IMG/VR virus record: IMGVR_UViG_3300003690_003472
Span: 1-64,000 of that record
Reading direction: 5' to 3' (one strand)
DNA length: 64,000 bases
Source: a virus
Shown: positions 16,236 to 26,053 of the stretch, piece after piece
Layout of the letters: each line of letters opens with the position of its first letter
How positions within the stretch are numbered: position 1 is the stretch's first letter
Translations under genes and position numbers: made by a program
Notes under the pieces: generated by a model
The model's database searches: none
What the model saw: only the letters and a program-made list of their open reading frames with translations
Told to the model about the DNA's origin: nothing

Positions 16236-17501
16236 ATGAGTAAAAAAATTAAGATCATGACACTCGGTGACATGCCTTTTGCTCCATCTGGAGTTGGAAC
16301 ACAAACAAGATATATTGTTGAAGCAATGCTAAAGACTAACAAATATAAATTTATTAGTCTCGGCGGTGCCATGAAGCACCAGAACAACAACCCAATTAAA
16401 ACTGAAGAATGGGGCGAAGATTGGATTACTATTCCTGTCGAAGGATATGGAAATCAAGATATGGTACGTTCTATTATAAGGCAGGAAAAACCAGACATTC
16501 TTTGGTTTATGACCGATCCCCGATTTTGGGGATGGTTGTGGGAAATAGAAAACGAAATTAGACCATTGCTCCCAATGATTTATTATCACGTGTGGGACAA
16601 CAAGCCATATCCCACTTTTAATAAACAATATTATGAATCAAACGATTTTATTGCAGCTATTTCTAAAGTAACATATGATATTGTTAAAAAGGTTGCTCCT
16701 AGCGTTAAGTCATCATATGTACCACACGCCGTTAATACCAAGTTTTTTAAGAGATATGAAAAAGATGAGATAAAAACCTTTGCTAAGAATAGTTTTAAAG
16801 ATTTGTACGATTCTGAAAGATTTATTTTTTTCTGGAATAATAGAAATGCTCGTCGCAAACAAAGTGGATCTTTAATTTTTTGGTTTAAGTCGTTTTTAGA
16901 TAAAATTGGTAAAGATAAAGCATGTTTGATAATGCACACAGAGGTTAAAGATCAACATGGACAAGACTTGGAGGCAATAATTAATCATTTGGGCTTAACT
17001 AATGGAGAGGTACTATTTTCTCAACAAAAAGTAGAACCACAAGTTTTGGCTTTAATGTATAATATATCTGATTGCACTATTAATGTAGCTGACGCTGAAG
17101 GGTTTGGTTTGGCAACGTTAGAATCTTTAGCGTGTGAAACACCAATTATAGTTAATATGACAGGAGGCCTACAAGAGCAAGTTACTGATGGTGAAAATTG
17201 GTTTGGAATAGGAGTATATCCAACTTCAAAGGGAATTATAGGCTCTCAGCACATTCCATGGATTTACGAAGATAGACTTTCTGAAGAAGTTGTTGTAGAT
17301 GCGATGTTAAAGATTTATAATATGTCAAAAGAAGAACGCAGAGCATTAGGAGTTGCAGGAAGAAATCATGTTATGAAGAATTATAATTTTGATAATTTTT
17401 GTAACCAATGGGATGAAATATTTACAACAATATATAATGAAATGGGTTCGTGGGAAAATAGAAAACCATATCAAAATTGGATACTTAAGGAGATACAATG
17501 A
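16236..17501 (+). CDS. Family 4-type glycosyltransferase (GT-B fold)
   Basis: 421 aa; first gene of the glycan island, 15 nt after the nuclease. MTLGDMPFAPSGVGTQTRYIVEAM is the acceptor-side opening of GT4 enzymes. EGFGLATLESLACETPIIV near residue 287 is the canonical donor-binding E(x7)E motif, followed by TGGLQEQV. It should transfer a sugar from a nucleotide-sugar donor with retention; donor and acceptor are not predictable. It is cytoplasmic. Its stop overlaps the next start by 4 nt. Confidence 0.85.
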   Translation: MSKKIKIMTLGDMPFAPSGVGTQTRYIVEAMLKTNKYKFISLGGAMKHQNNNPIKTEEWGEDWITIPVEGYGNQDMVRSIIRQEKPDILWFMTDPRFWGWLWEIENEIRPLLPMIYYHVWDNKPYPTFNKQYYESNDFIAAISKVTYDIVKKVAPSVKSSYVPHAVNTKFFKRYEKDEIKTFAKNSFKDLYDSERFIFFWNNRNARRKQSGSLIFWFKSFLDKIGKDKACLIMHTEVKDQHGQDLEAIINHLGLTNGEVLFSQQKVEPQVLALMYNISDCTINVADAEGFGLATLESLACETPIIVNMTGGLQEQVTDGENWFGIGVYPTSKGIIGSQHIPWIYEDRLSEEVVVDAMLKIYNMSKEERRALGVAGRNHVMKNYNFDNFCNQWDEIFTTIYNEMGSWENRKPYQNWILKEIQ

Positions 17502-19474
17502 AAAAAAAAGTATTAGTCAGAGGCCCAGTATTAACTCGATCTGGCTATGGGGAACATGTGAGATTTTTATTAAGAGCGCTCAGACAACATGAAGATAAGT
17601 TTGATATATATTTAATACCTCTTCCATGGGGAAAGTGTGGTTGGATTTATGAAGACAACGAAGAGCGCCGCTGGCTAGATAGTTTAATTAAGAAAACAGC
17701 CGTTTATCAAAACCTCGGAGAAAAAAACGCATATGACATGAGTATTCAAGTTACAATACCAAACGAGTGGCAACCTCTAGCACCAATAAATGTTGGTGTT
17801 ACTGCTGGTATCGAAACTAATAAAGTTTCACCAATATGGTTGGAGCGCACAAATTTAATGGATCGGATTATAACAATTTCTAATCATTCAAAACATGGTC
17901 TTCTTAATACAGCTTACAACGGAGTACACAAACAAACGGGACAACCAGTGATACTTAAATGTGAAAAAGATGTTTCAATTGTACATTATCCTGTGAAACA
18001 GTTTCAAGACACCAATTTTAATTTGAACTTAGATACTGATTTTAATTTTCTTACCGTATCTCAGTGGGGCCCAAGAAAAAATTTAGAAAATACAATTATA
18101 TGGTTTGTTGAAGAGTTTATTGATAATCCAGAAGTTGGTTTGATTGTAAAAACTTTTACACATGGAAATTCTATTGAAGATCGTTATAGGGTAGAAGAGA
18201 ATTTATCTAATTTATTAAATAAACATAAAAATAGAAAATGCAAAATATATCTTCTTCATGGCGATATAAAAGAAGAAGATATGCACTCTATTTATAAAAA
18301 TCCTAAAGTTAAGGCGTTAATTTCTTTGTCTCACGGAGAAGGGTTTGGTCTTCCGTTGTTTGAAGCTGCATATTCTGGTATGCCTGTTTTAGCACCAGAA
18401 TGGAGTGGTCATGTAGATTTTCTTTGTGCGCCTAAAAAAGATAATAAAACGGGCAAAGAAAAAATAAGACCCCACTTTGCTAGAATAGATTACGATATAC
18501 AGCCGGTGGGAGAGGAATCGCGATGGGAAGGAGTTATAGAAGCTGATGCAATGTGGTGTTTTCCGCAGCAAGGTTCTTATAAAATGAAACTAAGAGAAGT
18601 CTATAAAGAATATGGAAGATACAAAAAACAAGCAAAGAAACTTCAAAGTTGGGTTTTAAAAGAATTTAATGAACAAAAGCAATACGATAAGTTTGTAGAA
18701 GCGATATCGGGAGAAAAAGTTGTAACAGTGTCGACAGAAGATCTTCCCAAGGTATCAATTATAACTTCTGTTTATAATGGTGATGAATTTATAAGACCAT
18801 TTTTAGAAGATATTACTAGACAGAGTATCTTTGAAGATAAGTGTGAATTAATTTTAGTTAATGCCAATTCTCCAGGAAACGAAGAAGAAGTCATTAATGA
18901 ATATATAGAAAAATATCCTGATAATATAGTTTATAGAAAGCTTGATGCTGATCCTGGCATTTACGGTACGTGGAATGTTGGTATAGAAATGTCTAGTGGG
19001 GAATATTTGACAAATGCAAACTTAGATGATAGAAAACATAAAAATTCTTTGGAAGTTCATGCGAAAACACTTTTCTTAGACGAAGATGTTGATTTAGTTT
19101 ATGCAGATATGTTCATGACCGATAAACCAAACGAAACTTGGGAAAACAATTCTTCAAACAATAGAGCTTATAATTTTCCAGAATATTCTTTTGAAAATTT
19201 GAAAATGGTCAACATGCCGCATGCTTCTCCTATGTGGAGAAAATCAATTCATAAAAATTGTGGTCTTTTTAGTCAAAAATATCGCTCCGCAGGAGATTGG
19301 GAGATGTGGCTAAGAGCAGCGTCTAAAGGATCTAAATTTAAAAAGATCGACGATACGTTGGGTCTTTATTATTTTAATCCAAAAGGCATATCAACAAATA
19401 CAGAAAACTTCTCTTGGAAGAAAAAAGAAGAAGAGGAAATATATGAAACATATATAAACATGAAGGTAGAGTAA
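17498..19474 (+). CDS. Bifunctional glycosyltransferase, GT4-like plus GT2-like
   Basis: 658 aa. Residues 1-400 are GT-B: GPVLTRSGYGEHVRFLL at the start, VSQWGPRKNLENTI near 185, and SHGEGFGLPLFEAAYSGMPVLAPEW near 270 with the E(x7)E donor site. Residues about 415-658 are GT-A (GT2): VSIITSVYNGDEFIRPFLEDI, ILVNANSPG, DADPGIYGTWNVGI and ANLDDRK, the metal-binding DxD equivalent. The two domains would add successive sugars to the same glycan. Coupled by a 4-nt overlap to the upstream GT4. Confidence 0.85.
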   Translation: MKKKVLVRGPVLTRSGYGEHVRFLLRALRQHEDKFDIYLIPLPWGKCGWIYEDNEERRWLDSLIKKTAVYQNLGEKNAYDMSIQVTIPNEWQPLAPINVGVTAGIETNKVSPIWLERTNLMDRIITISNHSKHGLLNTAYNGVHKQTGQPVILKCEKDVSIVHYPVKQFQDTNFNLNLDTDFNFLTVSQWGPRKNLENTIIWFVEEFIDNPEVGLIVKTFTHGNSIEDRYRVEENLSNLLNKHKNRKCKIYLLHGDIKEEDMHSIYKNPKVKALISLSHGEGFGLPLFEAAYSGMPVLAPEWSGHVDFLCAPKKDNKTGKEKIRPHFARIDYDIQPVGEESRWEGVIEADAMWCFPQQGSYKMKLREVYKEYGRYKKQAKKLQSWVLKEFNEQKQYDKFVEAISGEKVVTVSTEDLPKVSIITSVYNGDEFIRPFLEDITRQSIFEDKCELILVNANSPGNEEEVINEYIEKYPDNIVYRKLDADPGIYGTWNVGIEMSSGEYLTNANLDDRKHKNSLEVHAKTLFLDEDVDLVYADMFMTDKPNETWENNSSNNRAYNFPEYSFENLKMVNMPHASPMWRKSIHKNCGLFSQKYRSAGDWEMWLRAASKGSKFKKIDDTLGLYYFNPKGISTNTENFSWKKKEEEEIYETYINMKVE

Positions 19475-19481
19475 TTTAATT

Positions 19482-20144
19482 ATGAAATTAATAACTTTTT
19501 CCTTATGGGGAGCAGATCCAAAATATTTGAACGGCGCCCTAAGAAATGCAGAATTGGCTAAAGAAATATATCCAGGATGGATTTGTAGATTTTATATTGC
19601 AGAAAGTGTGCCAATTGGCTATAGAATAAAATTAAAACAATACGATAATGTTGAAATAGTAGAAAAATTAGAATGGGGTGACTGGACGTCTATGTTTTGG
19701 CGCTTTGAGCCTGCGGGCCACCCCGATGTGGAAGTCATGATATCTCGCGATTCTGATTCTCGTCTTAATTACAGAGAAAAGCACGCGGTTGATGAGTGGT
19801 TAAAAAGCGACAAAGGCTTTCATATTATGAGGGATCACCCGTGGCATAAATATCCTGTTTTAGGCGGGATGTGGGGCGCCAAACAAGGCGCAATACCAGA
19901 AATGCAAAAATTATTAAATCAATGGAAATTAAAAAATGAATATGGTAATGACTATATTTTCTTTGCTGAATTGGTGCTTCCTGCTGTAGGTGATAATGTA
20001 ATAGTACATGATGAGTTTTTTGATAAAAAGCCCTTCCCTGTGCCACGAAAAAATTATGAATTTGTTGGCCAAGTGTTTGATGAGAACGAAAACACCATTG
20101 AAGAACATGTAGAGGTCTTAAGGAAATACTTAGGTGGAAAGTAA
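19482..20144 (+). CDS. GT-A-type glycosyltransferase-like protein with SRDSDSR motif
   Basis: 220 aa. The Rossmann-like start MKLITFSLWGADPKYLNGALRNAEL is typical of small GT-A enzymes. VMISRDSDSRL near residue 85 holds a DSD metal/nucleotide site, followed by a conserved-looking MRDHPWHKYPVLGGMWGAK. The combination RDSDSR...RDHP...GGMWG marks a family found in polysaccharide loci; I know no assigned linkage. It lies within the coupled run of glycosyltransferases. Confidence 0.65.
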   Translation: MKLITFSLWGADPKYLNGALRNAELAKEIYPGWICRFYIAESVPIGYRIKLKQYDNVEIVEKLEWGDWTSMFWRFEPAGHPDVEVMISRDSDSRLNYREKHAVDEWLKSDKGFHIMRDHPWHKYPVLGGMWGAKQGAIPEMQKLLNQWKLKNEYGNDYIFFAELVLPAVGDNVIVHDEFFDKKPFPVPRKNYEFVGQVFDENENTIEEHVEVLRKYLGGK

Positions 20145-20865
20145 AAAAAAATTATACATTCACCACCACTTAGGCTTAGGCGATCATTTAGATTGTAACG
20201 GAATGATACGTTACATGTTAAAAAACGAACAATATGATAATATTTGTGTTTTTGCAAAAAGCAATTATTTTAATTTAATTAAATATATGTTTCGCGACGA
20301 GCCTAAAATTTCTTTGATAAAGATAGATAAAAACAGAGAATACGAAGAAGTTAACAAATATATACAAAAAAATAATATTTCTAACCTTCTTCGTGTTGGC
20401 CACGAAAATTATCCATGGGGCCAAGAAGAAATATTGGGCCTAGGCTGCGCTGAAATATTTTATAAACAAGTAAACATAGATTACGAAGAGAGATTTAAAA
20501 GCTTTTATTATGAAAGAGACGATGAGGAGGAGCAAAGAGTTTATGAAAAATTAAATCCAAACAACGAAGATTTTGCTTTTGTTCATGATGACCAATCTCG
20601 TGGATTTTTAATAACAGATTTTATGGTATATAAATTGTTTGGCAAGAGAATCAAAATAGTTAGAAACGATGCTTCAGAAAACATATTTCATTTTACTAAA
20701 ATTTTGGAAGAAGCAAAACAAATACATTGTATGGAAAGCTGCTTTAGGTCGTTGGTAGAAACAACAGAAACTAAAGGAGATTTATTTTTTCATAATTTTC
20801 GCGCCGGAGCATCTGGTTATTTAGGCAAGAGCACGATAAAGCCGTGGAAAGAAGTAAAATGGTAA
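20134..20865 (+). CDS. Probable GT-B-like polysaccharide protein (GLGDH motif)
   Basis: 243 aa from GTG 20134, overlapping the previous stop by 11 nt. The N-terminus LYIHHHLGLGDHLDCNGMIRYML resembles the GLGD(H/I) opening of GT9/heptosyltransferase-like proteins. The C-terminal half has FAFVHDD and a CMESCFRSLVE segment where GT-B enzymes bind donor. It is shorter than classical heptosyltransferases (about 330 aa). A glycosyltransferase or glycan-associated role is inferred mainly from position. Confidence 0.55.
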   Translation: MESKKKLYIHHHLGLGDHLDCNGMIRYMLKNEQYDNICVFAKSNYFNLIKYMFRDEPKISLIKIDKNREYEEVNKYIQKNNISNLLRVGHENYPWGQEEILGLGCAEIFYKQVNIDYEERFKSFYYERDDEEEQRVYEKLNPNNEDFAFVHDDQSRGFLITDFMVYKLFGKRIKIVRNDASENIFHFTKILEEAKQIHCMESCFRSLVETTETKGDLFFHNFRAGASGYLGKSTIKPWKEVKW

Positions 20866-21725
20866 AATTTATATGTTACAATTGGATGCCAATTGTTGCA
20901 GATCATGTATTAGATATATCTATAGAAGAATATTCAAAAGCGGGCGTCTCACCCCTTCACAATAAACAAAATTTCAACCCCCACCATGTTAAGGATGACG
21001 ATTTAATTTTTGTTAAAACAGATTTTATTGTTAATGGCAGGTTCCAAAGAGAGTTTTTAAATAAAATATACAAACGATTTAGTATAATCACGGGCGTTTC
21101 TTCTTATAACCTTGGCAGAGACGGTGGTGACATATATAAATATGTTTTAGATCACCCAAATTTGAATAAATGGTTTTGTACAAACCCCCCCAACACTGAA
21201 AGTAACAAAATTGTTCCTCTACCAATTGGTTTTGAGGAGCCTTCCAGAATTGGCGGAAACCAAGATATGCTTGAAAAGATTTTTAATTCTAGGACCGCAA
21301 GAGAAAAAAAGAAAGATAAAATACTTTTGCCTTTTCATAATATGTCTACTAATTCAGAAAGACAAAATCTATATAACTCTCTTAAGGAGCTACCCTTTGT
21401 GGAGCACCAAGACACGAGTTTGCCAATAGAAGAATATTTGAAACGTTTAGATCAATATAAATTTATTATTTGTCTGCCCGGAAGAGGCCCTGATATTCAT
21501 AGAAACTACGAAGCAATGCTCGTTGGGTCAATTCCAATTAATGTTGAAGGTCCAACCAAAAAAGTTTTTGATTATCATAATGCAACAGCAGCCTTTCTGG
21601 AGTCTTGGGGTTCCCTAGATGAAAATGTGTTTAATAAATTGCTGGAAACAAAGTATAATATTGAAAACAATGATGAATTTCTCAAGCTTGAAAATCACAT
21701 TTCTATAATAAAGGACTTAATATGA
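20859..21725 (+). CDS. Exostosin-like (GT47-type) glycosyltransferase
   Basis: 288 aa from ATG 20859, which overlaps the previous TAA; an in-frame GTG at 20844 adds five residues. The C-terminal half carries YKFIICLPGRGPDIHRNYEAMLVGSIPI near residue 200, the exostosin pattern (PxG.G.D.HR.wEal..G.iP) for nucleotide-sugar binding. LPIGFE and NRxGG-type segments precede it. It probably transfers a sugar to the growing glycan. Coupled upstream and downstream by short overlaps. Confidence 0.65.
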   Translation: MVKFICYNWMPIVADHVLDISIEEYSKAGVSPLHNKQNFNPHHVKDDDLIFVKTDFIVNGRFQREFLNKIYKRFSIITGVSSYNLGRDGGDIYKYVLDHPNLNKWFCTNPPNTESNKIVPLPIGFEEPSRIGGNQDMLEKIFNSRTAREKKKDKILLPFHNMSTNSERQNLYNSLKELPFVEHQDTSLPIEEYLKRLDQYKFIICLPGRGPDIHRNYEAMLVGSIPINVEGPTKKVFDYHNATAAFLESWGSLDENVFNKLLETKYNIENNDEFLKLENHISIIKDLI

Positions 21726-22108
21726 AAATTGAAGTGTCGATAGGCGAGGTTGTTGATAAGATCACAATTTTACAAATAAAAAAGGAAAAAATCGACGACG
21801 AAATAAAACTCAAATATATTAATGAAGAGCTAGCAATATTAAAAGAGTCTTTAGAAAAAGAAAATATCGAATTACCAAAAAGATTGGTAAGAAATTTAAA
21901 AAATATTAACGAGCTTCTGTGGGACGCAGAAGACACTATTAGGTTAAAAGAAAAAAATAATCTTTTTGATGAAGAGTTTGTTAATTGTGCGAGGCTAGAT
22001 GCACAATTAAACGATAAGAGATTTTTAGCTAAAAATAAAATAAACAATTATTGTAATTCTCTAATTAAGGAACAAAAATCATATGATAGACTTTATTCCG
22101 CAGATTGA
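21722..22108 (+). CDS. DUF6165-family protein
   Basis: 128 aa. MKIEVSIGEVVDKITILQIKKEKIDDE... is the characteristic opening of the DUF6165 family, small helical proteins commonly found in polysaccharide gene clusters. No catalytic motif is visible. It overlaps the exostosin-like gene by 4 nt and the aminotransferase by 26 nt. The role is unknown, possibly an adaptor for a glycosyltransferase. Confidence 0.6.
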   Translation: MKIEVSIGEVVDKITILQIKKEKIDDEIKLKYINEELAILKESLEKENIELPKRLVRNLKNINELLWDAEDTIRLKEKNNLFDEEFVNCARLDAQLNDKRFLAKNKINNYCNSLIKEQKSYDRLYSAD

Positions 22109-23183
22109 GCCATGGATTGATGAGCGCGAGTTGTTTTATTTAAAACAAGTAGTTGAGTCGACATATGTAACAGAACACAACTTAACAAAAAATTTTGAAA
22201 ATAGAATCAAAGACCTAACCGGTTCTAAGCATGCAATTGCTTATACAAACGGAACAGCTGCTCTATATGCTTGTCTTAAAGCGGTTGGCGTTGGCCCGGG
22301 CGACGAAGTTATTGTACCAAACATGACTTTTATTGCCACTTCGAATGCCGTACTGATGGCTGGAGCCGCCCCTGTTTTTTGTGAAATATCGGAAACTACT
22401 TTATGTATTGATCCAAGAAACATAATAGATTTAATCACAAATAAAACAAAAGCAATAATACCTGTACATTTGTATGGCCAAAGCGCAGATATGCATGTAA
22501 TAATGAAAATAGCCAATGAAAATGGATTGTTTATTATTGAAGACGCCGCGCAGAGCATTGGTGTAGATTTTGACAATAAACACACAGGAACATATGGCGA
22601 TCTAGGTATTTTATCTTTCTATGGAAATAAAACAATCACATGCGGCGAAGGCGGTATCATATTAACAAATGACGATAAGCTAAAAGACATATGTTATAGA
22701 TTAAAAAACCACGGAAGAGATAAAAAGGGAGTATTTGTTCATGACCATATAGGGTTTAATTTTTGTTTTACGGAAATGCAAGCTGCTATTGGCCTTGCAC
22801 AATTAGATAAACTACCGGCAATAATAGAAAGAAAAAAAGAAATTTATGACATCTATCACAAAAAGCTAGCGGATCTAAGTGAAAATCTTAAGCCCATAAT
22901 GATTGATCGACGAACAAAACCGGTTCACTGGTTTACTTCATTTCTAACAGAAGAAAAAAATCAATTACAAAGATATCTAAAAAACAAAAATATTCAGACG
23001 AGAGATTTTTTTTATCCATTAAATATGCAGCCTTGTTATGGTAATATAACGAAGAAAGCATTCCCAATTAGCAAGAAGGCTTATTGCGAGGGCATATCAT
23101 TGCCGTCTTCTTACAATTTAAGAGACGAACAACAAGAATATATAATAGATTCTATTTTTGAGTTTTATGGAAAGTTACGATGA
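22083..23183 (+). CDS. DegT/DnrJ/EryC1-type sugar aminotransferase
   Basis: 366 aa, the family's usual length. The PLP-enzyme order is complete: GTAALYACLKA near residue 58, DAAQSIG near 155, and the Schiff-base lysine in FYGNKTITCGEGG near 184. It transfers an amino group from glutamate to a keto-sugar nucleotide, and PseC, LegC, Per and WecE are relatives. It overlaps DUF6165 by 26 nt and the next PLP enzyme by 4 nt. The substrate is not determinable here, but an amino sugar for the adjacent glycan is implied. Confidence 0.85.
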   Translation: MIDFIPQIEPWIDERELFYLKQVVESTYVTEHNLTKNFENRIKDLTGSKHAIAYTNGTAALYACLKAVGVGPGDEVIVPNMTFIATSNAVLMAGAAPVFCEISETTLCIDPRNIIDLITNKTKAIIPVHLYGQSADMHVIMKIANENGLFIIEDAAQSIGVDFDNKHTGTYGDLGILSFYGNKTITCGEGGIILTNDDKLKDICYRLKNHGRDKKGVFVHDHIGFNFCFTEMQAAIGLAQLDKLPAIIERKKEIYDIYHKKLADLSENLKPIMIDRRTKPVHWFTSFLTEEKNQLQRYLKNKNIQTRDFFYPLNMQPCYGNITKKAFPISKKAYCEGISLPSSYNLRDEQQEYIIDSIFEFYGKLR

Positions 23184-24337
23184 TACCGTTAGTAAAAGAT
23201 ACAATTAATAAAAATGACATCGATAAACTTATTGAATGGTTAAAAACTTATCCGCACCTAACAAAAGGAAAGTTAACTGTAGAATTTGAGAAAAAGTGGT
23301 CAGAAATGTTGGACTGTAAATATTCGCTTTTTGTTAATTCCGGATCATCAGCAAATCTATTGATATTATATAGTCTTATTGAATCTGGACAACTGCAAGC
23401 TGGAGATAAAGTAATAGTGCCAGCAGTCTCATGGTCAACTGATTTGGCACCCGTTGTGCAACTTGGTTTGGATCCGGTTTTGTGCGATTGTAACATGAAA
23501 GATCTGTCAGTCGATATTGATTATATGGAAGAGATTATAAAAACACAAAAACCCAAAGCTTTAATGCTTGTGTCCGTTTTGGGTTTGGTGCCAGAGATGG
23601 AACAAATTGTAAATTTATGTGATGTAAATAATATTATTCTGTTAGAAGATGCTTGCGAGTCTTTAGGTTCCTCTTTTAATAATAAAAAAATTGGCACTTT
23701 TGGGTTGATGTCTTCTTTTTCAACTTATTTTGGCCACCACATATCAACCATTGAAGGCGGGATTGTGTGCACCGATAATAAAAACATATTTAATATTCTA
23801 AAGAGCATTAGAAGCCATGGTTGGGACAGAGACATGAACAAAAATCAAAAGACTGCGTTGAGGAAAAAGCACGCTGTTGACGATTTTGAGTCGTTGTATA
23901 AATTTTATTATTATGGATTTAATGTTAGATCTACTGATCTACAGGCTTTTCTTGGCCTAGGGCAGCTAGATAAATTAAACTTAATTGTAGAAAATAGAAA
24001 TAAAAACTATAGTTTATATCGTAAGTTGATAAAAAATGATTTTTGGACAGCCCCCAAATCTGTTGATAATTCCTTTATTTCTAATTTTGCTTTTCCTGTG
24101 ATACACCCGGACAGGAAAAAGATTGTTGATGCTTTATATAATAATCACATTGCAATTAGGCCATTGTTATGTGGATCCTTATCAAAACAGCCATTTTGGC
24201 AAAAGAAATATCCACCGGTCGAATTAAAAAATGCAGACATGGTTGATAGTCTTGGCTTTTATTTACCAAACAATCATCAGATCGAAGAGAAAGAAATAGA
24301 ATTAATTTGTGATATAATTAATCATGTGATCTGTTAG
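23180..24337 (+). CDS. colD: ColD-like PLP sugar 3-dehydratase (His replaces catalytic Lys)
   Basis: 385 aa, DegT fold. At the position of the PLP-binding lysine the sequence is YFGHHISTIEGG, with His186 aligned to the Lys of the neighbouring aminotransferase by its distance to EGG. His at this site marks the 3-dehydratases ColD (GDP-4-keto-6-deoxymannose) and E1/RfbH (CDP sugars), which remove the C3 hydroxyl. Length and the STIEGG context favour ColD. Asp is retained in LEDACESLG near 156. With the GMD at 36543 and the reductase at 25126 it completes a colitose-type route. Substrate identity is inferred. Confidence 0.75.
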   Translation: MIPLVKDTINKNDIDKLIEWLKTYPHLTKGKLTVEFEKKWSEMLDCKYSLFVNSGSSANLLILYSLIESGQLQAGDKVIVPAVSWSTDLAPVVQLGLDPVLCDCNMKDLSVDIDYMEEIIKTQKPKALMLVSVLGLVPEMEQIVNLCDVNNIILLEDACESLGSSFNNKKIGTFGLMSSFSTYFGHHISTIEGGIVCTDNKNIFNILKSIRSHGWDRDMNKNQKTALRKKHAVDDFESLYKFYYYGFNVRSTDLQAFLGLGQLDKLNLIVENRNKNYSLYRKLIKNDFWTAPKSVDNSFISNFAFPVIHPDRKKIVDALYNNHIAIRPLLCGSLSKQPFWQKKYPPVELKNADMVDSLGFYLPNNHQIEEKEIELICDIINHVIC

Positions 24338-24381
24338 ATATAGGAATTAAAAAAATATCTATTATAACGAAAGAAGAAAGA

Positions 24382-25113
24382 ATGATCCTGTCGAAAGGAG
24401 AAAAAAAATTAGTCTCGGTTATTTTACCATCTAGAAAAAGATTTAATATGCTTTTAAAGAGCCTACGGTCGGTATATGAAACAGCAGCGAATGCATCACA
24501 ACTTGAAACAATTATACGATTTGATGACGACGACAAAGAAAGTATTAAAAGAATACCCGAGCTTCCGTTTACAAAAATGAACTTGCGCGTTATTATAGGG
24601 CCTCGATTGAGAGGGTATTTTGATCTAAACAAGTTCATCAACGAATGCTGTGGCGTGTCCCGCGGAGAATTTTTATTTTTATTTAATGATGATTCAACTA
24701 TAGTTACAGAACACTGGGATAAAGAATTGGAAAAATATAAAGGAGAGATTGTTGTATTAAACCCAGATACTAATGACGACGCACAACAATATAATACCTT
24801 TCCAATTGTTAGTCGCGGAATATATGAGTTGGTGGGCCATTTTTCTTTGCAAGCTCATAGTGATGCATGGGTATCTCATATTGGGAAAAAACTAAATATA
24901 GAAAAACATGTTAATATTGAAATATTTCACGATAGGCCAGATAATCCAAACTTTACTGGCACAAAAGAAAAAATATTAGAAGACATAACTTGGAAAGAAA
25001 GATCCGACACCTTCCCAAAATCAGCAAAAGAGTTTTTTTCTCAAAAATTTCAGCAGCTGATACAAGAGGACGTTCTAAATATATATACAAACTTATTAAA
25101 GAAAGGATTATAA
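24382..25113 (+). CDS. GT2-type glycosyltransferase
   Basis: 243 aa. VSVILPSRKRFNMLLKSLRSVYETA is a GT-A nucleotide-binding start, followed by IIRFDDDDKES near 49 and FLFLFNDDSTI near 97, the latter in the DxD position. An EHWDKELEKY segment follows. It is shorter than average but complete. Together with the multifunctional GT at 17498 it gives the locus at least two GT-A modules. It lies 44 nt after the ColD-like gene. Confidence 0.75.
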   Translation: MILSKGEKKLVSVILPSRKRFNMLLKSLRSVYETAANASQLETIIRFDDDDKESIKRIPELPFTKMNLRVIIGPRLRGYFDLNKFINECCGVSRGEFLFLFNDDSTIVTEHWDKELEKYKGEIVVLNPDTNDDAQQYNTFPIVSRGIYELVGHFSLQAHSDAWVSHIGKKLNIEKHVNIEIFHDRPDNPNFTGTKEKILEDITWKERSDTFPKSAKEFFSQKFQQLIQEDVLNIYTNLLKKGL

Positions 25114-25125
25114 AAATAATATACA

Positions 25126-26034
25126 ATGAGGTTTAAAAAAACACTTATAACAGGCGCCCATGGATTAGTTGGATGTACGATACCCTCAGATTTTCGCCCA
25201 ACATCAAAAGAATTAAATTTAATGAATTTCGACAGGACTGTAGAATACTTAAATTCAAACAGCATTGACTCTATTATACATTGTGGTGCAAAAGTTGGCG
25301 GAATAGGGGGAAATCTAGATACCCCGGGCGCATTTTTTTATGAAAACATTATGATAAATACTAATATTCTAGAAGCGGCAAGGGTGTGCGGTGTTAAAAA
25401 GGTTGTTTCTTTTTTGTCTACTTGTGTTTTTCCCGCCGCGGCTACATATCCAATAACACCCGAGCAGATTCACACCGGTGCCCCCCATATTACTAATTAT
25501 CCTTATGCATATGCCAAAAGAATGGCTGATATTATGGGCAGAGCCTATCGAAAGCAGTATGGATCTAATTTTGTAACTGTTGTGCCATGTAATGCTTATG
25601 GACCTAACGATAATTTTAATATAAGAACAAGTCACGTAATTCCTTCTATTATACATAAATGTTATTTAGCTAAAAAAAACCATACTGATCTTAATCTTTG
25701 GGGCGCAGGCAAGGCTCTCCGCGAATTTATTTATTCTAAAGATCTTGGAGTATTAGCATCTTGGGTATTAGAAAACTATGATGATTTAACCCCTCTTATC
25801 TTATCTGTTGATAAAGAAGTTAGTATTGACAATATTACTAAAATAATATGTAAAGAACTTGATTTTTTTGGAGAAATTGTGTACGATAAACAAATGGAAG
25901 GACAACATAGAAAGCCTTCTGATAGTTCAAAATTAAGATCTTTGCTTCCAAATTTTGAATTTACCCCAATCGAAGATGGGCTAGCAGAAACAATTAAGTG
26001 GTTTATAAAAAATTACGAGACGTGCAGAAAGTAA
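25126..26034 (+). CDS. GDP-L-fucose synthase / GDP-colitose synthase (ColC)-like reductase-epimerase
   Basis: 302 aa extended SDR. GAHGLVG (8-14) binds NADP. The family marks of GDP-fucose synthase are present: AAKVGGIGGN-like GAKVGGIGGN near 54, Ser and Cys in STCVFP near 101, YPYAYAKRM (Tyr/Lys) near 126, and NAYGP.DNF...SHVIP with the His used in C3/C5 epimerisation. Fcl and ColC are homologues. With a ColD-like neighbour, the product is either GDP-L-colitose or GDP-L-fucose from the GDP-4-keto-6-deoxymannose made by GMD. Confidence 0.8.
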   Translation: MRFKKTLITGAHGLVGCTIPSDFRPTSKELNLMNFDRTVEYLNSNSIDSIIHCGAKVGGIGGNLDTPGAFFYENIMINTNILEAARVCGVKKVVSFLSTCVFPAAATYPITPEQIHTGAPHITNYPYAYAKRMADIMGRAYRKQYGSNFVTVVPCNAYGPNDNFNIRTSHVIPSIIHKCYLAKKNHTDLNLWGAGKALREFIYSKDLGVLASWVLENYDDLTPLILSVDKEVSIDNITKIICKELDFFGEIVYDKQMEGQHRKPSDSSKLRSLLPNFEFTPIEDGLAETIKWFIKNYETCRK

Positions 26035-26053
26035 ACAACAAAAAGGTCTTAAT

